This document shows, piece by piece, positions 13,901 through 25,900 of a DNA stretch of 64,000 nt (position 1 is its first letter; each line of letters starts with the position of its first letter). Origin of the DNA: Arcuatula senhousia (taxonomy: Eukaryota > Mollusca > Bivalvia > Mytilida > Mytilidae); assembly GCA_963971305.1 (NCBI GenBank), contig OZ020306.1:40197512-40261511 (forward strand), written 5' to 3'. The notes beneath the pieces were generated by a model. That model ran no database searches, had not been told where the DNA came from, and saw only the letters and a program-made list of their open reading frames with translations. A program made the translations under genes and the position numbers.

Positions 13901-16900
13901 TTAGAGAGCCACTTTTCATTCTTAATCTCGAGAACAATATTTGTTCACTTCGTGAACCATAATTGTAATATTTAGGAACTTTACAAATATTATTGTTGAG
14001 ATAAGTTTTCAGGTGAGATTTGGAAGGATTTGATGTAACAATTGAAGGTAGGTTATTCCAGGCTTGAATTGACGACGGTAAAAACGAATTTTGATAGTAA
14101 GAAGTTCTAGTTCGTATAGTTCTAATGTTTTCGGACTGTCTTGTCCTGTGGTCGTGAATATCATGATTTTGTTTAGGAACTAATTCAGTCTCATTGAAAT
14201 ACATTTGGTGAAATTTTAATATTTTTTGCTTATCGCGACGGCGTTGCAGAGTTTCCCAACCCGTTTCTTCGTACAAAAGCTGTCTCGAAGTAACCTTTGT
14301 GCCACCGGTTACAATGCGAGCGGCTTCGTACTGCAAGTTTTCGAGTTTGGCTTTTAAGTATTCAGGGGCATTGTCCCATTCTATATTAGCATATTCCATC
14401 AATGGTCTAACAAATGAAAAATAAATTTGTTCTAACGATTTCCTTTTGAGTGTATACTTTAATTTTTTTATCAGACCTAACCTAGGCGAAACTTTTCGAA
14501 TAGTTGCATTTATATGTTCATTCCAGGATAGATCTTCAGATATCGTTAAACCTAAATGTTTGTGGTTCTCAACATCTTTAGTTAAAGCATTATCCATGTA
14601 AATAGGGGGATGGTTGGGTTTAAAATTCTTTTTGGAAATAGTCATACACTCGGTTTCACTTGGATAAAAGGTGACTAACCATTGTTTTGACCATATGTTG
14701 ATTTTCTTGATTTCGACATTTAGAAGTTCACTTGTTTTATAAGGATCATCAACGACAATATAGAGTGACGTGTCATCAGCAAAAAGTTTGATTTTACATT
14801 CAATATCATCTACTGTATCATTAATATAAATTAAAAAGAGAATAGGTCCAAGGATAGAACCTTGTGGAACTCCAGCCTGTATGGATAGTAAATTTGAACT
14901 TACTCCATTAATAACAACTCTTTGTGACCTAAATGAAAGATAGCTTTCAAACCATTTAATCAGTGATCCACGTATACCTATACGTTTTAGTTTAAAAAAA
15001 AAAGACCTCTGTGCCAAACGCGGTCAAAAGCACGGCTAATATCACAAAAAAAATGCACGTACTTCTTTTCCGTCGTCAATGGCTTTGCCAAAGTCATTTA
15101 AAATACTAATTAGTTGGTTGACTGTGGAGTCACCTGGAATGAACCCTGACTGAAATTTAGTTAAAATAGAGTTGAATGTAAGAAAATTATACAATAACTT
15201 AAAAATACACTTTTCCATTACCTTCCCAATTACAGATAAAAGGGAGATAGGTCGATAATTGGAAATAGATTCTGGAGAACCTTTGTTCTTAAATACGGGT
15301 ATAACATTAGCGATTTTCCATTGTTCAGGAAATTCATGCATTTGTAACGATTTATTGAATAGTTTGGCAAAGGGATACCTCAAGACAGCCGCATTTGATT
15401 TAAGTATTTTAGGATGAATAAAATCAGGACCACACGCTTTTGATGTGTTCAGATTTAATAGAACATCTTCGACATCCTGCTCGGTTACGACGATCTCTGG
15501 TAGCAAAGGTATTTCGCTACTAAGATTAGGATTGGGTAGGAAAGAAAGAGATTCATCTACTGAGGATTGCTCCGAAAAATACATGTAAAACAGGTTAGCT
15601 TTATCAAAATCGCCTTCCGCAACTACATTGTTATGGTGAAGGGGTGGAATATCTTTGCTTTTTACCTTCTGGCCGATCATTTCTTTCAAGATCTTCCAGT
15701 AACTTTGTGGTGAAACGTTTGTTGACTCTAGCTTTTCAGTTTGTTTATTTATATATAATTGTCTAGCACCACGTACAGCTTGTACGCATTCGTTACTCAC
15801 AGATCTAAATTTCTGCCAGTCGGCTTCCCTTCCAGTGCGTTTTGCTTTTGAATGCAATCTCTTACGTTTACGAATGAGGCATTTAATATAACTGTTTATC
15901 CAAGGGAGGTCATGTTTTCTAATTTTGACTATTTTACTTGGGATTGCCCTGTTCGTGGCCATCATTAATTTATTTGCTACGTTATCGACAGCCAAGTCAA
16001 TATTAAAATTGTCTTTCAGACTATCCCAATCTGTTTGAGCATGTTCGTTAATCAGTAGTTCTTAATTACCAAGGTGGTTTTGCCATATCTTCCTAGATAG
16101 CGTTTGTTTTGGATCTTTTTTTACATTTGAAATAGCCGTTATTGGACAATGGTATCTTACGTTACTGATCAAAATATTTTCGCTAACCTCAGCGCACAGG
16201 ACCAAGTCAGGATCATTTACAAGCACAACATATAACAGGGAAGCCGATGACTCGCAATAAAAAGTTGGTTCTTCAATCTGTTGATAAAGATTGTTTTGCA
16301 TACAAATATCACGTAAATTTTGTTTCCGTGCATTTAATTGGTCGTCATTAAAATCCCCACATATAACCACTTTGTTGAATCGAGAGTTTAAAGCTTGGTC
16401 GATAGATTAGTTAATATGGTCCCATATAAAATTTTCTGCGTCAGGGGGCCTATAGTACACTCCAAATAAGATATCAGTACTTTTAACATGTACTTTTACC
16501 CACAGGCATTCAACCCCGTTTATATCAAACTCTGAAGTAACTTCACTAAACAAGTTATCTTTAACATAGATAGCAACCCCTCCCCCTATTTTGTTACGTC
16601 TGTCCTTACGGTATGGCTTTTTGAACGTTTCAAGACAAATATCTGAATCGTCTGAATTTTCATTAAACCATGTTTCAGTAAATAAAAGAATGTCTCTATC
16701 CCCTAGTTCTGCCTGAATTAAATTCCTCTTAGATGAGAAGCTTTATACATTCAAACAAGTAAATATTAAGAGATCGCCGCCACCGAGCATGGCTTGGTCG
16801 ACTTCATTTTCCTCATATGTACTACTTAGTCTATCTATATCACCGCGAAAAACGGGACCCAGATTTTTGGAAATATCTCCGGATCTATACAAAAGCAAAA

Positions 16901-19900
16901 ATAACCACAGCAATACATTATATGATAATATAATAAAACAAACAAATGTTAAACAGTGATATAAACTTGAATTTGGTTTGATTGATTTGTCATTCTTAGG
17001 ATGTATTAGCGTTTTGAGTACTTCAGATGGGTTGTATTTACATATTATAAAAGCTAAAATATACAAGGACAGTCCGAACTTGCTATTAATACTGACAAAA
17101 GTGATAAAGATACAATCGAGAAAGTTTAAACGCATCTTTTTTGGAACTCTCAATGATCGACAATAATGCACTCCCACCCTATAGGTCGCAATATCAATGT
17201 ACATCGTAATATTGCAAAATAAAACATGTTTGAGACCTATAGGACACGGTAGCGGTGTGTAATAAACATGGATGGAGCGTGGCAGCAAGAGAGACGGGCA
17301 TAGTACAGTCAAGCAAAAAAACATAACAAAATGATAACAAAACACAAAAAGTACATAAACATAAATCATAACAATAGCACAAGAGTTACCTCCCCTTTCC
17401 CACTAAGACTTATGAAATGTTAAAACTGGCAAGATCTTTTGCTCTTCATTAGTAAAAGTATAAGGCTAATCAATTAACTTGAAGTATACATGGCAATGAT
17501 ATTGCCACACTGATTTGAGCGTAAATAGAATGAATGATACTTCTTTATATTTTATGTAAAAGGCTTTAATTTTAAAGTGTCATGAACACGGCCTCTTTTG
17601 TTTAAAGATTGTAAATTAACATGGAGAAGATAAAAGAGGGAGAGAAAAGTTGTTAAACACAACAGGTTCAAGTAAAATAAACCAATTATAAAACTTAGAA
17701 AATATATATAAATGAATACATTTTAACATTATATATAGGAAAAGTTAGCATGGGAAAATTAACCAACTAAACCAAACACAACTTCCTCTGTAGGACATTC
17801 ATTTTCAGCATTTGAAGCTCCAGTGGTGCTACCATTGCTTGCATACTCCATAATGTCTGAAACCGTTTATTTATAGGCCCTTATGTCGCGCAGCTTCTCA
17901 TCAATATCTGGACCAACAATATCAATCAGTGCATCCATTTGTCGAACAACTCGTCTAGATCCGTTGTTAGTGATAATAAAAATTTTCCCATCGACTACCC
18001 AGGATGCTTTAAGCTGTTTCTTCCGTACCATTTCTCTTGCCTTATATGCGACTTCGTCCCGTGCCTTGGTTAAGTCCTGATTAATAGAGACTGATCGAAG
18101 CTCCTCTATGTCTTTTAGATTTTTGGCTGAGCTTAAAATGCCTCTCTTAAGTTCATGGTTTCGGAATCTAGCTATAATCTGACGAGGCTTAGTTGGGTCT
18201 AGCTTTCCTGTCCTGTGGCTTACGTCAATAGCAGTAGTCGAGATTTTGACCCCGATCTTCTTTATAATGTCAACTACTTTAGATGTTGTATTTTCTCCGT
18301 TTTCATATCGAACGCCACTGAATCTTAAAAGACCCTTTCTACTGTGCTGCTCGAGGTCGTCATATTTGTATCTTAATTTCTGATTTTCGTACCTGAGCTT
18401 ATCTATTTGACTTATTTTCTCCTCTAGCTCTGCGTTTCTCGCCTCGAGTGCCTCGATCCTACGTATAATAGGTTTTTGTGTTTCATTCACAACTTGCCTC
18501 ACTGTGTTTTCCAAGTCAACTTTGAGGATGTCTTTTATTGTATGGGCAATGCGCATAATGTCTTCTTCGGCAAGGGAAACTTTCGGTAGGGACATTTCTG
18601 AGTCACTAGAGCAGTCGGAAAGATCGGAATCCGGAAGGTTAATTTCAGAAGTGTTAATTTTCTGTTTTTTAGTTGATTCTAACTGGAGTGAAGGCGATGG
18701 CTTCGATGAGAACCTTCGTCTTCGCTTTTTAGAATTGTCGTTTAGAGGTGTTTTTGGTCAGTGTCATCTCCCTTCATTTATTAGCAATGGTCAATTAGTT
18801 GGTCAATTTAAAGTAAAGTTACTTTAAAGTTTATTTTAATAAGGTTTACATGAATCGAGTTTCACACAATGTTCTAGATCTTGACCTCTCTCCTCACACT
18901 GAAATGTTTATCCTATTTTCTAGCCTTTTCGAAGAAAAAAGGAGGCATATTTGAAAATAACGAATATTGTTCGAATCAGTTCATAGTTTTGTATAATTTG
19001 AGGAGGTCTCGAGGCTGTTTGACAAGGTGTTTACATACTTTTTAACTAGTGCGGGTTGACCACTGTTGATGGTTCACCGGTGCGTATTTTTAGCAACGAC
19101 GGTCACGTTTTTTATCTGATTAATCTAATATGAGGATCGTTCGTATTAAAAGCGAAAGAATATGGAATATGTGCCAAAAAGACACGATCCACATATTGAA
19201 ATGGTTTTAATAAATGTGCTAAAGCAAAATTTCACTGCGTGTGAAGCGCTTTTCTGGATTAACCTTCATCAGACACGCTAGGAGTATAAAACTTGGAAAA
19301 CCGGTAGAATATGAGATTTCTTAAAAAAAAATACAACAATGACCAAACAGATAAATTTATCTATTTTTTAAGAAACAGCCAAACGTTATCAAATTTTGGA
19401 AATATGTAAACTGTGTCTTTCCAACACATATTCTAGTACTCGAAAATATATAAGAGCATACATGTCATATACATGTATTAAATGCCAAGTTTCAGTCAAA
19501 TTAGTTCAGTAGTTTAAGAAAATAAGATTTTTGAAATTGTTTACAGATGACGACGGACGACGACGGATGCAAAGTGATGGCATTAGCTCACATGGCCTTC
19601 CAGGTGAGCTAAAAGTGATAGTTTTTTTTTTAGTTTATGTCATTTTTCACACGAAATAACGTTCAAATCTTTTTAAAAGTTAGAAAAAATGTGACCGATA
19701 TGAATGCAAGAATATAACTACCTGTACTTAGTCGAAGTTTTTGCTGGAACTTTATAAATATAACGAAAGTAACGACTGATACTAGCAAACAGATTCCAAA
19801 TCCTGTGCCAACGCCTGCTCCGAATGTTAATTTTGATTGCTCTATACTCATAATATCAGGTCTGTTTATTTTTTCTAGAACAAAAATATGTTAATAAATA

Positions 19901-22900
19901 GAAAAACATATTCAACATTTTCTTTATTATAAATTTAATATTTACCTTATAGAAAAATTAATATTGATTGACATTGCTGACAATGGTATAAATTTCCAAT
20001 GGACATTTTCTAATTGTTAGAAGAAAATCAGATGTGTAAGCGACGCAATTTACATATAAATGGAAATATTAACATCCACAATGAAAAACAGCAAGCAGAC
20101 CTCAATGTCGCCAGTGGCTGCTGCTCGCCGATTTTAAATTGGTCCTAGATTAACAATTAAATAAAAAAAAATATTCCTATAAATGTCACATATAAAATGT
20201 TTGAATGATATTATTAACACAATTATTACCACGATGTCTTAATATTGTTAATTATCAAATTGATTAGGGACTTTGAAAGTGATGAAGTTTTGAAATTAAT
20301 GCCCTAAATCACAATGCAATAATAGAAAAAATACAATGAAAACCTTACGCAAAAGAAAATAGTTACCGTGCAAATTAATGTGCCTTACTTTGATGGTAAA
20401 AATCCGAGGATTTCGAAAAAATATAAAAAATCTCAAAAGCTGACCCTCAAACAAAACATGTGATTCGTTTAAGTCTTTCCACAAAAGAGAAATTAGCCGC
20501 TTTTTACGAAATGTATTGCCAAAAAAAGATATTACTTGTTTTGTTTTTGAACCTTTTATTCAAACTTATGGGTGTAATGAAAATTACTAAACGACTTATT
20601 ATTTTTTTTAAAACTTTTTAATATTTTTAAGATTGCCTTCACTTGGCGTCCGTTGTCCGTCCGTCGTCCGTTAGCTTTTTTCAAACATCTTCTTCTCTGA
20701 AACTGTTTGGCCAAATGCAGCCAAACTTGAAATGGTTGTTCCTTAGGGTATTTTGCAAAAAGTTTGCATTGGGATTTTTGATATGTCAAAAACATGGCCG
20801 CTGTTACTAAAAATAGAAAAGGGGGTCAAATACAGTTTTTTACGAATAACTCAAAAACGGTCACAGATATCAAAATTCTTGCAGAGTAAAAGTGATCAGC
20901 ACCTCAAGATCTACCTGCCCAGAAATTTTCAAGAAGATCCAACAACCAATGTAGGATTATTGCCCTTTTTCTGGATTTTTTTTCAAAATTTTGCACTTAT
21001 TTAGCCCTATATCTTAAAAACTATACAAGATATTTTAAAAATTAAAATTGCAAATGATTGAGCACATTAAGATCTACATTTCATGTAATCAGGTAGCTGT
21101 GGAACCATTTCTCTTAGGAGTAATGACACTTTAAGCGTCAAAATTTACCATTTTGCATTACTTTTCCCCTGAATTTCAAAATTAACTTGTCTGACACCGT
21201 AAAACCAACTGCATCTTAAATTGGCACACATGTTTAATAGCTTATATGCTACAACTCTGTCGTTCAGATTTTTTATTCGTCAAAAACATGGCTGCCATGG
21301 CTAAAAATAGAACATAGGGATAAATTTCATTGTTTTGCTAATAACTCAAAAATGGTTTCAGATATCAAAATTGTGCAAAAATCAAAAGTGATCAGCATAT
21401 TAAGATCTACTTGTCCTGAAATTTCAGAAAAGATCTGACTGCTGATGTGGGAGTTATTGCCCTTTTCGTAATTATTGCTAAACTTTGCATTTATTAAGCC
21501 CAACATCTTGAAAGCTAACTAAGTTATTTCAGAAATTTAAATCGCATATTGTTAAGCACAATAATATCTACAAAATATATGTATCTGTGTAGTTCAAGTG
21601 AGCGATTCAGGCTCCTGGGAGCATCTTGTTGTCGATCTAAAACCGTATACCACAAGCCTCAAATAAATACATTGTACCATTTTTCACCAATTGAAATCAA
21701 ATAATAAATTAATATAGAAAGTCCTAATTTACACTATTCGTAAAATAGCATAGCTCCTTTACCTCTTCGCTAGGTTAAACATTTGACTTTGAGATTTTTT
21801 ACCCAAAATTAAAAGCCATTAACTCATTAGTTTTACGGTGGTTAAGGATGTAAGTTTTAATAAACAAAATATCTTTATTAATGTATCAAGGCAGTCAATA
21901 ACTATAAGGCAGAAACCATTTCAAAATCGGTAGGTATCTTCCCTTTCTTAAAACATTTACTGCGTACATGTTATTTCAAAAGAAAACTAGCCTAAAGTAG
22001 CGGATCAACATTTTAACATTTATAATGACCAATGTCAATTGCTGGCATTGTGGAACCCCGGCAGAATAATAAACAAAATTCAATCAAATAAAAAAGCTGA
22101 TCTGAACAATAGATTTTATAAAAAATATTCTCAAAAGATTTAAATAACGATACTTCCACGCTTTTAGGGGTAGCTGGTATAAAACGCGTTAAGGACTGAA
22201 TGAGGTCAATAACATGGACATCCATCACCTTATACATATTACTAAAAAGTGGGAGGTTATAAAATGTCGTACTTACTCGTTGTACTGCAGTTTGCAGTCG
22301 AATCAGAAATAGTTGTGCCATACAAGTTAGATGATTCTACTTGTATTATATAATTTGTATCAGACATTATATTACTGGTGGCGAATGTAACCATACTATG
22401 TAAACCTGGATCAATGATTGCTTCATCAGACCGGGAAACGTCATTGGTTTCTACATTAGTCCATACAACATAAAAAGTCTGAATTGCACCACGATTGAAA
22501 TTTGATCGCCATGAAACAAACATGACGTTCACATCACAAAATGTCGCTACATGTGTTGGCTTTTCCGGTCGATCTGAAAACATATATTATTGAAATAAAA
22601 GTATAATATTAAAAAAGCTAGCTTCATCATTCATAAATTGCAGAGCTAATTTTCATAAGTTTTTAGATATATATATAAAACGGTTCATTCTTTTATGAAA
22701 TTATCGTAAGTTGATAGACCTGCATAATAATGATAATTCAATATTATTAAAGCATTGCAATTTTGCTTTTTCACGTCATTATAAAGTCCGTCGATACTTT
22801 GTGTTTTTATTTGATATGTGTTACACGTGTAGATAGTATATTGTGAGACTTAGGTGTTATTACTTTTTGATTCTCTTAATGAATTGTGTGAATACAATAT

Positions 22901-25900
22901 TAGATAAAATGCAATAGGTAAATATGCTCCAAAAGATACAATATGTAAATAATCATCGAAATAAGAATTGTTAAGTGACAGGACATCATCAAACAACTAA
23001 ATGAGAGAGGTTTATGGGACGTCAGCAGAAATGACAAAGAAAGAAATGTCAGATTAATTGAAGACACGTTTTTATTATTTTGTAACTTACGTTTTAACTT
23101 GTAGTTTTGCTTGGTACTTTTTTACAGGTATGACAGCACATTTTTCAAGTAAAGTGAAAGACATTTTCCCTATTATTTAATCTTTTTTTTTGTATGGTCT
23201 TCTACCATGTTTCATTTTGTTTTAAATTAAAACAAACTAGGAAAACATTTTGTAAAAATAGCTTGTCTTTGTTTTTTTTTATTGGGTGGACCTGGCTTGG
23301 GCGCCACAAAACATAAAACAAATACTTAAGTCTGACAATATTCTTATTTTCCATGGCGACTTCAATGAAACCTTTCTTATTTGATGACGTCTCTTAAATC
23401 TAATTACAAAAAACAAAACAAGTCTAATATTTAAGATATACAAACCAGCTTTAAATATAGAATAAGCAGTGTTCTCCATTCGCCATTTAAGCCGGGTGTG
23501 CCGACCACCTTTTTTCCAGAGCCGACCACCTTTCCTTTTGGTAAGGTGGTCGGCAATTTTCAAAAAAATCCATGTTTAATTAGGTCTTTTGTTACTAATT
23601 AAATGAAGACATTGAGTGACACTTATATAACCCAAGCCAATTAAAACCACAGATCGATAGGTGAACAGCAAACATAAAAGAAATTTGCCGACGGAGGTGC
23701 TAAGAATAATTTATTGTATGTAAATTTCTTATCATCCAATCAAAAATGGGGAAAATGTAAATACAAAATGGCTGGCACGTGTCCAGAACGACATGCATCC
23801 ATGTGGCCTATTCAAAGGTTTTATTGAAAGAAAAAGAATATTGATATTTACCTTCAACTTAGAAATAGTTTAATCCACAAAACAGGACATAAAACATTCA
23901 ATAAAGTTTGAATATTTGCTGACAAAACTTCTGCAATGCTAATGAAGGATCAAGTGTGTTTGTTTACATTTGAGCTGTGATCATGTGACTTTTTGGCGGG
24001 AAAATTAACAATATTGGCTAACTAAAAGGAAAAGAAAGATAACTCTAGCCCAAAGCCTAGATTTAATTCAGGCTATTTTTACTGTATCTTTGTTTGTATA
24101 CTGTGCATTTTATGGTTTTATTAAAACAATCACTCTCTCTGATAAAGGGTTTCAGGGGCGGACCCAGAATTTTTTTTAAACGGGGTGTCCTCAGAACAAA
24201 GGGGGGTCCAAATCTAATTTGACAAACTCTGCCAACAGTTTGCATGAAATCATTTTGCAACAACAAAGGAACCCAGACCCCCTGAACTTCCCTCTAGATT
24301 GGCCTCTGAAAAATACCTGGTTGATAAGGGTTAAGCAGTAGAAAAAACCCGGTTGGTAAGTGGTTTTTCAAAACACCCACCTTACCTTTTTGAAAAAAGG
24401 AGAACACTGATAAGTATGAATAAAGGCTTCACCAAAGCCGTTGTAACACCTGATAAAGTATTTGCCAACATCATCCTTCTGGATAGTTTGTTTTTGATAC
24501 TGGGACACATACAAAAATTTGTCTATGCTGTAAGTTTGTATATTTGCTAATGTTGTGTTTTGACCTGTTGCATTTCTCTGAAAGATCCATGTTATCGTTG
24601 GTGGAGGGTTAGATATAAAATAAATAGTTATGTCTAAGAATGTCTTTCCAAACTCTCCAACTCCCAATGAATCGGGTAGGAAGTTTGTTGGATAAGGTTT
24701 AGCACCAACTGAAAGATAAAATCATTTATTTGAACTTTGAAATCAATAGTTGGCAAATATATTTCAGGTTAGTGAGGACAGGACTGTGTCATGTGATCAA
24801 AAACAGATAAAAATGCAAAACACATGACTGTGCAAATGTCAATAGATAGAAGAAACCTGTGTTAGATAGTGGTCGCCACGCCTACAAAGCGCAGATGGAA
24901 AAGCTCCTTTCACTCGAATTGTTGACTACTCAACTCTTATTTATCCCACGGAACTTGAGATAAAGGACACTACAAATTGAAGTCCGTCGGCTTTATATTT
25001 GGATTTATATCTAGAAATTGACACACTAGGAAGGCATTGTGCAGACCTCAAATACAAATAATATTTATTTTAGTTTCCAATCGACAATTTCCCCTTTCTG
25101 CCTGTCAACATTACGCCTATGGATTTTACGAATCTCTTATTCGTTATTTCAGAGGTTGTTGGGAGTATTTGGACTTCCTTGATAGATCATTATTTCTGAC
25201 AGGCAAATTGGTTACTTAGGGTTCTATTGCTCCCTTTCCAGCTGGTTGTTGTCGTAATGCAAGTACTTTTACAGAAGACAGCTTTTGTTTGTAAACAAAT
25301 ACGGGATTTCTATCTCTCAGATGAGCGCAGATGTTAGTTTTTCATAAAGATTACATTTCGTCTTCCTTGCCGGATTTTAACTACACCGAATCAATCGTGG
25401 GCAACGTGACGAGCATGAATTACTTATTTTCCTGGAGTACCTGAATTCATTCTCGTTTCGATTAGTTCTTGAGTTAACGTTGCTGATGGTGGTTTTGATT
25501 TAATATATATGTATTTTATGCGGTTTGTTTTGTTGTGGTGATTAAATGTCTGCCTTTATTCGAAGCTTGTGTACATCAATTTCCGAGGTTAAAGACTATG
25601 ATTTATTTGTTACAAAGTTTTGAATTTACTTACAATACACATCTACAATGACCTGAGCAGTTCCTGTAACTTGTACACTGACTCTATCACTAGATAATAA
25701 TGTTTTGGTAATAGTACAAATGTATGTTCCGTCGTCTTCTCTTTTGATATTGACAAGAGTTAGGTTTTTTCCTGTTTGTTTAAATGTGCTATCGTTAATT
25801 TTTGTCCATGTCACTTCGTTATCATCAATAGGCGGATTAGACTCGCCATCACATGTTATAGACAAGGTTGATGTTTCATTAATTGCTTTGTTGTTCAATG

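Larger units (their letters stand above)
13321..19085 (-). mobile_element. Nearly full-length CR1/L2-like LINE (two ORFs, inactive)
   Basis: The 5' UTR is about 19085-18770, ORF1 about 18766-17867, ORF2 about 17000-13653, and the 3' UTR runs to 13321. The boundaries come from comparing the flanks with another copy of the host Helitron-like element: CTATTCTATTTTAG before and GTATTTTTAGCAACGACGG after, which also suggests a target-site duplication of about 8 bp (CTAAAATA on the minus strand). ORF2 has an apurinic-type endonuclease, a reverse transcriptase and a C-terminal Cys/His segment. Stops and frameshifts in each part show it is dead. Confidence 0.78.
11658..19613 (+). mobile_element. Helitron-like tandem-repeat element carrying nested insertions
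   Basis: It starts with ACAAGAGGTTCCCAGGATCCTGAATCGCTCATCTGG and is followed by about four degenerate copies of a 155-bp repeat (GCCATAACCCCTATAAGGGGTCAT... CTGAACATTTAAGCAAGCAA). It ends after a GACGACGGACGACGACGG stretch with AGCTCACATGGCCTTCCAGGTGAGCTAA. That 3' hairpin is followed by CTAA (a CTRR-type end), and CGCTCATCTGG at the 5' end mirrors CCAGGTGAGC at the 3' end. A SINE-like element (12548-13058) and a LINE (13321-19085) interrupt it; the flanking sequence of the LINE joins up in the order seen in the uninterrupted copy at 20632-21640. Confidence 0.6.

Noticed and set aside
16743..17369. 208-codon minus-strand frame as a multi-pass membrane protein
   Set aside because: The hydrophobic run precedes a 2A-like motif and the endonuclease of LINE ORF2, as in related elements; the upstream part is the inter-ORF region of the LINE.
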